From positions 105,038 through 169,037 of the forward strand of contig NZ_KV827705.1 of assembly GCF_001836165.1 (NCBI RefSeq): a DNA stretch of 64,000 nt, given 5' to 3'. This document shows positions 1 through 8,863 of this stretch, piece by piece. The number at the start of each line of letters is the position of its first letter. Positions within the stretch are counted from its first letter, which is position 1. The translations under genes and the position numbers were made by a program. The DNA comes from Corynebacterium sp. HMSC036D02 (lineage in GTDB: Bacteria; Actinomycetota; Actinomycetes; Mycobacteriales; Mycobacteriaceae). Under the pieces are notes generated by a model. That model saw only the letters and a program-made list of their open reading frames with translations, searched no databases and was not told the origin of the DNA.

Positions 1-457
1 CGCCCTGGCGCGCCAGCCACAGCGGTATCTCTGCCTCCCGCACCTTGGCGCTGAGTGCATCCGCGGTGAGGAAGTTCTCCTCAACGAAGTCCTTGAGCGC
101 ATCACCCACGCGGTCCTTGTTGTTGGGGATGAGCGCGGTGTGCGGGATGGGCAGCCCCATGGGCCGGCGGAACAGCGCGGTCACTGCGAACCAGTCCGCC
201 AGTCCACCGACCATTCCTGCCTCCGCTGCCGCGCGCACGTAGCCCACCCAGACGGGAGCCCCGCTTGCCGACGCCTGCCACCACGAGCACCCCAGAAAGA
301 TCACCGCCGCAGCAATCAGGAAGGACAGCGCAATCGCCTTCCAGCGGCGCAGGTCCGCCCGGCGCGCCTCCTGGTTTCCTGGCTGCGGCACAAACGACGT
401 CTGCGACGCCGACGTTTCCCGAGCCGGCTCAAGCCCTGCGTCTGCGCGGTGCGTCAT
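1..457 (-). CDS. DUF445 family membrane protein, N-terminal part
   Basis: The frame starts at ATG 457 and runs off the left edge, so only the first 152 codons are visible. The start is preceded on the minus strand by a good AGGAG ribosome site. A hydrophilic N-terminus (about 40 residues) leads into a membrane segment (KAIALSFLIAAAVIFL) and then the stretch GGLADWFAVTALFRRPMGLP. That stretch is typical of the DUF445/YjiN family, which is widespread and of unknown biochemical function. It is divergent from hsdM. The family call is from the motif; the role is not known. Confidence 0.8.
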   Translation of the reverse strand, partial: MTHRADAGLEPARETSASQTSFVPQPGNQEARRADLRRWKAIALSFLIAAAVIFLGCSWWQASASGAPVWVGYVRAAAEAGMVGGLADWFAVTALFRRPMGLPIPHTALIPNNKDRVGDALKDFVEENFLTADALSAKVREAEIPLWLARQG

Positions 458-681
458 GGGTGGTTCTCCTTGGGGTGTCAAAGACGAAGTGAAGCTTCGT
501 TCTCTAACACTAGTGCGCATAGGAGACACACTCGGCCGCCGCATCAGTACTCGCAACGAATTCGCCCTGAAGCCCTAACCCGCATGCTGGAAACACCAGG
601 TATGGCGTTCTGAGGACAACGAACTGTGAAACAATCAAAGAATTAGTAGATAGAACAATTCACACGAATTGGTAATGCTTT

Positions 682-2682
682 ATGTCTAGTACTTCAGAAA
701 TTCTCAATTCTATTACGCCGAAACAAAACTCCAAGGTCAACAGCCTTAATGCTGCAATCTGGCAGACTGCCGATGACTACCTACGCCTTATCGTCCCCGC
801 GGAAAATTACGGTGATTACATCATCCCGTTCACAGTGCTCCGCCGACTCGAAGGACGCTTGGAATCCACCAAACAGGGCGTACTTGACCTCGTTCACCGT
901 GAGAACGCGAAGGGGACAGACCCCGCAATCGTCGCCCTCAAGATCGAGAACCTGTTCAAACTCCGCTTCTGGAACACATCTGAACTGTCACTAGAGCGCT
1001 TGGCAACGTCAGATGACGCTCTCAAGCCAGGATTGAAGCAATATCTCAACACCTTCTCCCCGAACATTCTTGAGGTTTGGGATGCGTTCGAGTTTGACAA
1101 ACTCATCGATTTCCTCGACCGCAATAATCAACTGTGGAATGTGGTTAACCATTTCGCATCCATCGACATGTCTGATGAAGCGCTCCAGGACCAGACGATG
1201 GGTGACATCTTTGAGAACCTGATGTACCGCTCCTTCGCCCGCAAAGCGAAAGATGCCGGTGAGTTCTACACCCCACGCGATGCGATCCGTCTGATGACTT
1301 CCATCTTGTTTACCTCAGATGACACCGAGTTAGAGGAAGACGGCATTATCCGTTCCGTCTATGACCCAACTGCCGGTACATGCGGCATGTTGATCGCTGC
1401 TCGTGACGCGCTTCGTGCAATCAACCCAGGCATTGAGGTTGTTATTGCCGGACAGGAGTTGAAGGAAGCTTCCTTCGCAATGGGCAAGTCCGACCTGCTC
1501 ATGCAGGGTTTTAAAGACCCAGAGGTGCTCAAGTTCGGTAACTCACTGACTAACGATCAATACGCCGGTGACACGTTCGACTACATCATGGCGAACCCTC
1601 CCTACGGCACATCCTGGAAGGCGTTCCAAAAGGACGTTAAGAAACTGCAAGACCAGGGCGATCCCCGTTTTGCTGAAGGTCTACCCGCTGTCAGTGACGG
1701 ACAGATGCTGTTTTTGATGCACATCGCGCACAAACTTGCGCCGGCTGATGGAGCCACGAAGGGCGGGCGGGCTGCTGTTGTTACAAACGGCTCCCCACTT
1801 TTTACGGGTGATGCCGAATCCGGCCCGGACAGCATCCGCAAATACCTCATCGGTGCACAAGGCGGGACTGAAGTTCTTGACGCGATTATTGCGCTACCAA
1901 ATGACATGTTCTACAACACCGGCATTGCCACCTACGTCTGGATTTTGGACCAGAACAAGGAACCGCGTCGCCGTGGCAAGATCCAGTTCATCGACGCGAC
2001 CGATATTTGTGCTCCGATGCGTAAGAACATGGGACAAAAGCGGGTCGAATTTTCAGAAGACAATATCCGCGAGATTACGAAGATTTACAAGGATTTCGCG
2101 GAATCCGAGCACTCCCTCATCGTCACCGCTGATGAGCTCACGTACCGGGACGTACCGATGTTTAAGGTGGCGCACTACGCCGTAAACGTGACTGACGAGA
2201 CCGTTTCAGAAGCCATGAAGCACAAGTCCGCTTTTCCAGAACACGAAAACGTCATCCGCGAGATGCAGGGACGCGATTACAACGATCTGCCAAAAGCGCT
2301 GAAGGCTTCCGCCAAGTCGCACGGGGTGAAAATGGGCGCGCCACTGCTTCGCCACATCATGAAATCATTGGCTGCGGAAGATGAGAACGCGCCCGCATCC
2401 CTGGACGAGAAGGGGAATCCGGTTGTAGATACATCTTCGAAGGTGATTGAGCGCGTGCCGTACCTAGAAGACGTATCCGAGCACATGGAGCGTGAAGTGT
2501 TGCCGTTCGTACCAGATATGCAGTGGGATGAGTCCTTAGCGAAGGTGGGAACGGAACTGCCACTGACCCGTTTGTTCTACAAACCGGAAGAGTCGCGCTC
2601 CTTGGAAGAGTTGGACGCAGATATTGCTGCCTCCCTGGAACGTATTTACGCAATGTTTGGGGAGGTACGTTCAGATGACTGA
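682..2682 (+). CDS. hsdM: Type I restriction-modification system, methyltransferase subunit HsdM
   Basis: This 666-residue N6-adenine DNA methyltransferase subunit would work with HsdS (M2S1) to methylate the host recognition site and, with HsdR, to form the nuclease. An N-terminal HsdM helical domain (about residues 20-150) precedes the SAM-binding motif I DPTAGTCGML (about 227) and the catalytic motif IV NPPYG (about 305). Motif I usually reads GTGG; here a Cys replaces the third glycine. The length is a little above the common 500-600. No clear ribosome site lies before ATG 682, so translation may be weakly initiated or leaderless. The hsdS start overlaps its end by 8 bases (ATGACTGA). Confidence 0.95.
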   Translation: MSSTSEILNSITPKQNSKVNSLNAAIWQTADDYLRLIVPAENYGDYIIPFTVLRRLEGRLESTKQGVLDLVHRENAKGTDPAIVALKIENLFKLRFWNTSELSLERLATSDDALKPGLKQYLNTFSPNILEVWDAFEFDKLIDFLDRNNQLWNVVNHFASIDMSDEALQDQTMGDIFENLMYRSFARKAKDAGEFYTPRDAIRLMTSILFTSDDTELEEDGIIRSVYDPTAGTCGMLIAARDALRAINPGIEVVIAGQELKEASFAMGKSDLLMQGFKDPEVLKFGNSLTNDQYAGDTFDYIMANPPYGTSWKAFQKDVKKLQDQGDPRFAEGLPAVSDGQMLFLMHIAHKLAPADGATKGGRAAVVTNGSPLFTGDAESGPDSIRKYLIGAQGGTEVLDAIIALPNDMFYNTGIATYVWILDQNKEPRRRGKIQFIDATDICAPMRKNMGQKRVEFSEDNIREITKIYKDFAESEHSLIVTADELTYRDVPMFKVAHYAVNVTDETVSEAMKHKSAFPEHENVIREMQGRDYNDLPKALKASAKSHGVKMGAPLLRHIMKSLAAEDENAPASLDEKGNPVVDTSSKVIERVPYLEDVSEHMEREVLPFVPDMQWDESLAKVGTELPLTRLFYKPEESRSLEELDADIAASLERIYAMFGEVRSDD

Positions 2683-3880
2683 GTTCCAGCCAAGCAAGTT
2701 GGGGTTAATCTCCGCAATCTTGCAATCGAATGTCGATAAGAAATCAAAGCCGGATGAACCCGCTGTCGAACTGTGCAATTACACGGACGTTTACTACAAC
2801 GACACAATCACAGCGGATTTAGCTTTCATGAAAGCAACCGCTTCCCCGGATCAGATTGAGAGGCTCCGGTTGTCCGAGGGTGATGTCATTATCACAAAGG
2901 ACTCCGAAACAGCGGATGATATCGGCATCCCTGCATACGTAGATTCAACTCATGATTCGCTCGTCTGTGGTTATCACTTGACAATTCTTCGTGCTCATCC
3001 CCAAAAAGCTTTCCCAAAGTTTCTCTACTATTCGATGCTCACTAGGGAGACCGGCGAATACTGGGAAAAGCGAGCAAACGGAGTTACTCGTGTCTCGATT
3101 CCCCAGCAAGTAGTTTCGTCATTGACAATTCCACTTCCCAATCTCGAGACCCAGCACCGTATCGCGGATTACCTCGATAAGGAAATCAGCGAGATGGACG
3201 CGATGATCGAAGAGTTCAAGGAGCTGGTCCGGAATCTCCGTGCTAGAAAGCCAATGCTAATCGACAACCTCCTTGCGGGTTTCCCGGTCGCACCATTAGC
3301 ACTTTCCTGGAAGGTAGTCGATTGCCTTCACATTACAGCTCCTTTTATTGACAGTGGTAAAAACTATTTGGTGAGTATTGAGCAACTCGGTTCCGAGGAT
3401 CTCATCTTGGATGGTGCAAATCGAACAGATAGCGGTACCTTCTCGAACTTGCGGGAGGGCGAACGAAAGCCCTCCCCAGGTGACGTGATCATGAGTCGAA
3501 ATGCAAGTGTTGGAAAATCATCAATTGTAAAGGAGTCTGACCCACCAATTGCGTTAGGGCAGGATGTGGTGATTTTCAAAAACAACGAAAAGAACGACTC
3601 TCGTCTACTGTTTTACTTTCTGCAATCCAATGCACTTAAGCAAACAGTCGATATGAATACAGTAGGTTCCACTCTGAAGCGGATAAATGTGAGTTCCATC
3701 AAATCTCTTCCTTATCCGGTTCTGGCTTTAGAAGTGCAGCAGTCGATCGCTGATCGATTGCGACGAGAAACCTCCAAAATGGACTCCCTCATCGAGGAAT
3801 CCACTCGACTCATCGAGAACCTGAAAGCACGTAAGACAGCTCTGATCACTGAAGTCGTTACCGGGCGAAAAGAGGTCTAA
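2675..3880 (+). CDS. hsdS: Type I restriction-modification system, specificity subunit HsdS
   Basis: This 401-residue subunit sets the DNA target of both modification and restriction. Start ATG 2675 was chosen because GGGGAGG lies 9-10 bases upstream and it overlaps the hsdM stop. Two target-recognition domains alternate with two helical conserved regions. The first helix follows QHRIADYLDKEISEMDAMIE (about residues 165-215) and ends in RARKPMLID. The second, near the C-terminus, follows QQSIADRLRRETSKMDSLIE and ends in KARKTALI. This internal repeat is the classic HsdS plan, in which each domain reads half of a bipartite site. No second or silent hsdS copy is visible, so no phase-variable shuffling is evident here. 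Confidence 0.93.
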   Translation: MTEFQPSKLGLISAILQSNVDKKSKPDEPAVELCNYTDVYYNDTITADLAFMKATASPDQIERLRLSEGDVIITKDSETADDIGIPAYVDSTHDSLVCGYHLTILRAHPQKAFPKFLYYSMLTRETGEYWEKRANGVTRVSIPQQVVSSLTIPLPNLETQHRIADYLDKEISEMDAMIEEFKELVRNLRARKPMLIDNLLAGFPVAPLALSWKVVDCLHITAPFIDSGKNYLVSIEQLGSEDLILDGANRTDSGTFSNLREGERKPSPGDVIMSRNASVGKSSIVKESDPPIALGQDVVIFKNNEKNDSRLLFYFLQSNALKQTVDMNTVGSTLKRINVSSIKSLPYPVLALEVQQSIADRLRRETSKMDSLIEESTRLIENLKARKTALITEVVTGRKEV

Positions 3881-3882
3881 TC

Positions 3883-6800
3883 ATGGTGAACCCAGTCCAC
3901 GAAGAAGCAATGGAAGAGACTATCTGTCGAGCCCTCAATAACCAAGGCTGGATTTGGAATAAGGGAGACAACGACAAGGGTTTCTCCCCCGAACTGGGAT
4001 TGTTTCCTGAAGACGTGCTCCACTGGCTGAAAGCCCAGTACCCCGAGAAATATGAGCGGGCTATCCCGCCGACTGCGAACGACGCGGAACGTCAGTCCCG
4101 CGAACGCCGACTGCTCAATCGCCTGAAAAAAGAGCTCGATTCCACTCCGCTGTTGGACGGAATCAGTAAAAAAGTCAATGGTGGACTTCTCGGCACTTTG
4201 CGAGATGGTTTCTCATTCACCCAGACGGATCTTGGCACCGTCAATTTCCCGGACATGGCGGGATTCTTCCCTTACGACCCGGCGAAAACGGACGTTATCG
4301 AGAAGGCGAAAGACAACCGCCTACGTGTGCTCCAACAAGTACACTTCGAAAAAGGTGACGGTAATGAAATTGACCTTGTTTTGTTGGTCAATGGAATTCC
4401 CGTCATCACGATGGAACTCAAGACAGACAACACTCAAACCATCGATGATGCTGTTCGTCAGTACAGGCAGGATCGTAAACCGAATAAGGCGAAGCGCCCG
4501 CTGCTCAACCCTGGACGCTGCCTTGTCCACTTCGCGGTGTCTTCTCGCGAGGTCTTGATGACCACCGAGTTGAAGGGTGCGGAAACGGTTTTCCTCCCGT
4601 TCAACCAGGGAACCGAAGAAGGGCGCGCGGGCAACCCCGACAACCCGAAAGGCTATAACGTTTCCTATCTCTGGGAATGGGTCTGCTCGCCGGATCTACT
4701 GTTGCGCATCCTAAAGGATTACGCGCTGTGGGAGCCGTCCTCGAAAGGAAATGAAGGACGCTTAATCTTCCCGCGTTTCCACCAGTTGCGCTCTGTAGAG
4801 CGAGTCACCGCCGATGTTGTCGCAAACGGAACAGGCAAGCGCTATCTCATTCAGCACTCTGCTGGTTCTGGAAAGACAAAAACAATTGCGTGGATGGCGC
4901 ACCGCGCGAACAAGATGATCCACACGGACGGCACGAAACTGTTTGATTGTGTCATCGTCGTGACTGACCGCACTGTACTGGATAAAAACGTCGCTGATGG
5001 GCTTTCGCTACTCCAGGCTTCCGAGGGCATGGTCATCAACATCACCAACGATGCCACGTCCAAGTCGGAGAAACTCAATCATTATCTAACCCAGGGCAAA
5101 CGAATTTTATCTTGTACGCTGCAAACCTTCCCCGCGCTGGCGCAGACGATTGATCGTTCTCCGAAATTGCGGAACCGCCGCTGGCTGGTGATTATCGATG
5201 AAGCACATTCATCCCAGCACGGTAAGGCATCGCGCACGCTTTTAGAGACGCTTTCGGATACGCCTGATGAGATCGCGAACGCAGCGTCGCGAGCCGCTGC
5301 GGCTTCCGAAACTAGCGAAGATTCGTCGATGGTAGACGCGTCCCACAATGACGCACTTACCCCACCCCAGCCAGCCAAGCTTAGCCGCGCCGAAAAAGAC
5401 AAACTCCAGCAACAACGCGACTCTGCTGTGGCGCGTTCTTCCAATATCACCATAGTGGCGCTCACCGCCACACCGAAAGCAAGAACTCTTGCGGTGTTTG
5501 GTGAACCCGAACCGGATAACCCGGACAAGCGCGTGGCATTTGATCTCTATTCCATGGCGCAGGCAATCGATGAACACTTCATTCTGGATGTGCTCCAGAA
5601 CTACATTTCGCTGAACCTGTACGCCAGGATTGAGGACAAGCTCGGGCGCGAAGATGAGGTCAATCTTGGTGAAGCCAAGTCCGCTCTCAAGCAGTTCGTT
5701 CGCTCCCACGAGAAGTCCATCCATTCCAAGGCACAAGTTGCCGTCGAACACTTCCACAACAACGTGCGCAGCCTGCTTGGGTCCACAGCCAAAGCAATGG
5801 TGGTCTGCGATGACCGTATGAGCGCATACAGCTGGTTTAGAGCGGTGCAAGACGTAATCCAGGCTGACCCGAAGTATCGAGGGCTTGAAGCACTCGTGGC
5901 GTTTTCCGGATCGTTGAATGTTTCGAAAGATCCGGACGTGGAAGAACTTGTCACCGAATTCTCGCTCAATAATGAGAACGCGCCTGAGGGTAAACGCCGC
6001 ATGGAGACCACCAAGATGTTTGATGGTGAGTCCTACAAATTCTTGATCGTGGCGAATAAGTATCAAACTGGATTTGATGAACCACGTCTTTCCGCCATGT
6101 ACGTGGATAAGCCACTATCTGGGGTCATGGCGGTACAGACGCTATCTCGACTGAACCGCACACTTCCGGTGAAGAAGAAATCCAAGACCTACGTGGTCGA
6201 TTTCATCAATGACCCCGAGACAATCCTGCACGCATTCCAGCCGTACTACTCACAAGCGTCTATCGACACTGACGTTGATCCCAACGTGCTCAGCGATTTG
6301 GCTCGGATTCTGGATACCTCGCAATTCTATGACGTGAGAGAAATGGAAGCCCTCGCCAACGTGGTCATGGACCCGGGTGTGGACGTGAAGAAGAAGGACA
6401 GCCTCATCCGTATCGGTATTGACCCCGTTGTGACGCGCTGGACGGATTTCTATCTAGATGCTCTCTTCACTCGAAACAAGGAGAATGAAGCCGTAGCGAC
6501 GGATTTTCGCGCCAACTTGGTCAAGTACGTTCACGCTTGGGATTTCTTAAGCCAGTTCATTGACTTCCAGGATGTGCGTTTACATAAACGTGCGATCTTC
6601 GCTGATCTCCTCGTTCGCAACCTCAAGCTAGGTAAGAAGGAACGCGTGGACGATTACGTCACCGGCGTGGATGTTGTCGCCACAGCGGTGACTGGGGATT
6701 TGGATAAATCAGCAAATTTGGAGCTCAAAACTGAGGATTCTCGTGCACCATTGCCGGTGCCTGGGTTCGACGGGCGTGTGTCTACCGGTGGCGCGGCTGA

Positions 6801-7422
6801 TCCGTTACAAGGGGCGTTTCGCCAAGCAGTGGAACAGGTCAATGAGTTGTTCGCTGCTGCTGGGATCGACATGTCAAACTCGGCGAATACCCGCATGGTC
6901 CACGGCGTATGGGAGGCACTCGCCAAGGACGATGAAGTAGAAGTACTCGCCACAAAGAATCCGATGGAAGCACTCGCGAAATCTCCGAAAATGCGCGATA
7001 AGGTACTCACTGCAGTCTTAGGCGCGGGCGCTGACAGTGATAAGTTCACCAACCTGATTCTTGGTGGTGAGGACGCGCTGAGTGTGTTGACTGCCGCTAT
7101 GGCACGCTTGGCGGTGGCTGCCATGGAGGATAAGGCGGATGGTATTGCGCTGCCAGATGAAAGTCTGGTCAATGAGCCAGTATCCGCAACAGATGCATTT
7201 CAACATGCTCGTCGTATCCAGGATCTGCTTGACGTGATGTTAATGCACGCGGGCAATTCACAAGTTGAAGACCAATTTGCGCAGGTGCTAGACGCCGCCC
7301 TTGTCTCGCGCGGAAGCTCTAATGTTTTTGAGGTCGTCCGTACAGAGTTCATGGAACGGTCACTGCCTGTGGACGGAAACTTCTATCAAAGCGTGGTGAT
7401 GTACGCCGTGGAAAACTACTAA
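3883..7422 (+). CDS. hsdR: Type I restriction-modification system, endonuclease/translocase subunit HsdR
   Basis: This 1179-residue motor and nuclease subunit cuts unmodified DNA after ATP-driven translocation. In order it shows a PD-(D/E)xK nuclease core (NEIDLVLLVNG, about residue 162, then TMELK about 177), Walker A SAGSGKTKT (about 326), the Walker B box IIDEAH (about 438), motif III ALTATPK, and helicase motifs V/VI (FDEPRLSAMYVDKPLSG, QTLSRLNR). A long C-terminal helical region follows. It begins 2 bases after hsdS, so M-S-R is one operon. A 9-bp inverted repeat sits 40 bases downstream. All expected catalytic motifs are present, so it looks intact. Confidence 0.95.
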   Translation: MVNPVHEEAMEETICRALNNQGWIWNKGDNDKGFSPELGLFPEDVLHWLKAQYPEKYERAIPPTANDAERQSRERRLLNRLKKELDSTPLLDGISKKVNGGLLGTLRDGFSFTQTDLGTVNFPDMAGFFPYDPAKTDVIEKAKDNRLRVLQQVHFEKGDGNEIDLVLLVNGIPVITMELKTDNTQTIDDAVRQYRQDRKPNKAKRPLLNPGRCLVHFAVSSREVLMTTELKGAETVFLPFNQGTEEGRAGNPDNPKGYNVSYLWEWVCSPDLLLRILKDYALWEPSSKGNEGRLIFPRFHQLRSVERVTADVVANGTGKRYLIQHSAGSGKTKTIAWMAHRANKMIHTDGTKLFDCVIVVTDRTVLDKNVADGLSLLQASEGMVINITNDATSKSEKLNHYLTQGKRILSCTLQTFPALAQTIDRSPKLRNRRWLVIIDEAHSSQHGKASRTLLETLSDTPDEIANAASRAAAASETSEDSSMVDASHNDALTPPQPAKLSRAEKDKLQQQRDSAVARSSNITIVALTATPKARTLAVFGEPEPDNPDKRVAFDLYSMAQAIDEHFILDVLQNYISLNLYARIEDKLGREDEVNLGEAKSALKQFVRSHEKSIHSKAQVAVEHFHNNVRSLLGSTAKAMVVCDDRMSAYSWFRAVQDVIQADPKYRGLEALVAFSGSLNVSKDPDVEELVTEFSLNNENAPEGKRRMETTKMFDGESYKFLIVANKYQTGFDEPRLSAMYVDKPLSGVMAVQTLSRLNRTLPVKKKSKTYVVDFINDPETILHAFQPYYSQASIDTDVDPNVLSDLARILDTSQFYDVREMEALANVVMDPGVDVKKKDSLIRIGIDPVVTRWTDFYLDALFTRNKENEAVATDFRANLVKYVHAWDFLSQFIDFQDVRLHKRAIFADLLVRNLKLGKKERVDDYVTGVDVVATAVTGDLDKSANLELKTEDSRAPLPVPGFDGRVSTGGAADPLQGAFRQAVEQVNELFAAAGIDMSNSANTRMVHGVWEALAKDDEVEVLATKNPMEALAKSPKMRDKVLTAVLGAGADSDKFTNLILGGEDALSVLTAAMARLAVAAMEDKADGIALPDESLVNEPVSATDAFQHARRIQDLLDVMLMHAGNSQVEDQFAQVLDAALVSRGSSNVFEVVRTEFMERSLPVDGNFYQSVVMYAVENY

Positions 7423-7462
7423 CCAAACAACTAGGCCCTAAATACGTCAGACTGAGAACTCC

Positions 7463-7486
7463 CTTCCCTTCATCGTGGAAGGGAAG
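7463..7486. repeat. Inverted repeat downstream of hsdR
   Basis: Perfect 9-bp arms CTTCCCTTC / GAAGGGAAG are separated by ATCGTG, 40 bases after the hsdR stop. There is no T-run, so it is only a weak candidate terminator for the hsd operon. Confidence 0.5.
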
Positions 7487-7592
7487 CGGGAAACGTCGCC
7501 AAGCGCCGGCGCCCGCTCTGGCGCCCCTTTGCCTCCCATTCTCCTGCCCCTCACCTCCCCCACTCGGGCCGCCGCTCAGGCCCAAACGCCAA

Positions 7593-7646
7593 CAACCCCC
7601 ACCTCCTCACATGGTCTCCCATGTGCCTGTTTGGAGGTAGGGGTTG
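7593..7646. terminator. Nested two-stem hairpin between hsdR and the sdh operon
   Basis: The outer 14-bp arms (7593-7606 and 7633-7646) pair with one mismatch. Inside lies a second perfect 7-bp hairpin, CACATGG-TCTC-CCATGTG (7608-7625). It sits 49 bases beyond the last gene of the minus-strand sdh operon and 170 bases beyond hsdR, so it may end transcription from both sides. It lacks a strong T-run. Confidence 0.5.
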
Positions 7647-7694
7647 TGGTGGTGTCAGTACAGAAACTTAGGCGTTCAACGTCCTAGGAGGTGC

Positions 7695-8066
7695 CTAGTT
7701 GATGCGGCCGGTTTCCTTGCGGTACTGGCGGTAGTAGCGGCGGCCATACTTGACGGAGCCGACGGCGAGGATGGCAACAACGACGAGCGCGATAGCGCCG
7801 ACGATGATGTTGATTTGGTAGTCAGCACCGGCGGTGCCCTGCGGGTAGAGCCACGTACCGAGGCCCCAAATGAGGATGCCGGCTGCCGGCAGCATCGAGA
7901 GGACCAAGCCCATGCCTACCCAGGTGGAGGTGCGCAGCAAAGAAGAGTGCGGTGCACCGTAAGAAACGGGGTCATATCCCTCGATGTAGGAGTCCTGAAT
8001 CTTACCGGAGAACTCCGGGTAGGTCTCGCTGTGGTGATCAGCAACTGCCGGGTTGAGGTCGCTCAT
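7695..8066 (-). CDS. Small membrane protein at the end of the sdh operon
   Basis: This 123-residue protein has a hydrophilic N-terminus (about 45 residues) and two membrane segments: GMGLVLSMLPAAGILIWGLG, and another beginning INIIVGAIALVVVAILA. Its C-terminus is basic (GRRYYRQYRKETGR). It lies 47 bases after sdhB on the same strand and is probably cotranscribed. From memory, a similar-sized gene of unknown function follows sdhB in C. glutamicum (cg0448). A role as an accessory or small subunit of succinate dehydrogenase is only suggested by position. Confidence 0.7.
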   Translation of the reverse strand: MSDLNPAVADHHSETYPEFSGKIQDSYIEGYDPVSYGAPHSSLLRTSTWVGMGLVLSMLPAAGILIWGLGTWLYPQGTAGADYQINIIVGAIALVVVAILAVGSVKYGRRYYRQYRKETGRIN

Positions 8067-8113
8067 GGCTGAAACTTTCTCTCGTTCCTGTTAATCCTGT
8101 GAATGACTATAGC

Positions 8114-8863
8114 TTAGTCGTCCTTGCCGCGGAAAGCAGCACGTGCACGTTCGCGGGTAACCGCAGAAACCGCGGTCAGCGGCACACCAGCCGGGCACAC
8201 GTCGGCGCACTCGCCGTAGAGCGAGCAGTGGCCGAAGTTCTGCTCCAGATCGTCCACCATGTTGCGTGCGCGGCGGCCACGCTCTTCCTTGCCCAGCGGC
8301 ATGAGGGAGAGGTGAACCAGCTTGGCGCCGGTGAACAGGTGAGCAGCACCGTTCGGGCAGGATGCCACACAGGCACCGCAGCCGATGCAGGCAGCGTGGT
8401 CCAGAGCGTACTCGGAGGTCTCGTGGTTGACGTGCAGAGTGTCAGCGTCCGGAGCGGTACCCGCATCCATGGACACGTAGCCGCCCTGCTCCATGACGTG
8501 GTCCAGCTTGGCGCGGTCCACGATCATGTCCTTGATGACCGGGTAGGCAGCAGAGCGGAAAGGCTCCAGCTTGATGGTGTCGCCATCCTTGAACTGGAAG
8601 AGGCGCTGCTGGCAGGCCGGGGTGTTCTGTCCCGGGCCGTGTGGACGGCCATTGACCAGGAGGCCACAGGTACCGCAGATACCCTCACGGCAGTCGGAAG
8701 CGAATGCGAACGGCTCCTTGCCGGCCTCAATGAGGCCGTCGTTGACGTGGTCGAGCAACTCCAGGATGGACATCTGCTCGGCGGCGTCGTCAACCTGCAC
8801 GGTTTCGAACTTGCCTTCTTGCGTCGGTCCGGCTTGACGCCAGATCTCAAGTGTCAGTTTCAT
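8114..8863 (-). CDS. sdhB: Succinate dehydrogenase iron-sulfur subunit
   Basis: This 249-residue electron-transfer subunit carries electrons from FAD in SdhA to the membrane subunit SdhC and the menaquinone pool. It shows the plant-ferredoxin [2Fe-2S] motif CREGICGTCGLLVNG and the bacterial-ferredoxin motifs CIGCGACVASCPN and CSLYGECADVCPAGVP for the [4Fe-4S] and [3Fe-4S] centres. Its ATG overlaps the sdhA stop by one base (TAATG), which suggests translational coupling. Confidence 0.97.
   Translation of the reverse strand: MKLTLEIWRQAGPTQEGKFETVQVDDAAEQMSILELLDHVNDGLIEAGKEPFAFASDCREGICGTCGLLVNGRPHGPGQNTPACQQRLFQFKDGDTIKLEPFRSAAYPVIKDMIVDRAKLDHVMEQGGYVSMDAGTAPDADTLHVNHETSEYALDHAACIGCGACVASCPNGAAHLFTGAKLVHLSLMPLGKEERGRRARNMVDDLEQNFGHCSLYGECADVCPAGVPLTAVSAVTRERARAAFRGKDD

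Noticed and set aside
5242..6066. 274-codon minus-strand frame inside hsdR
   Set aside because: No ribosome site or domain; hsdR helicase motifs on the other strand explain the coding signal.
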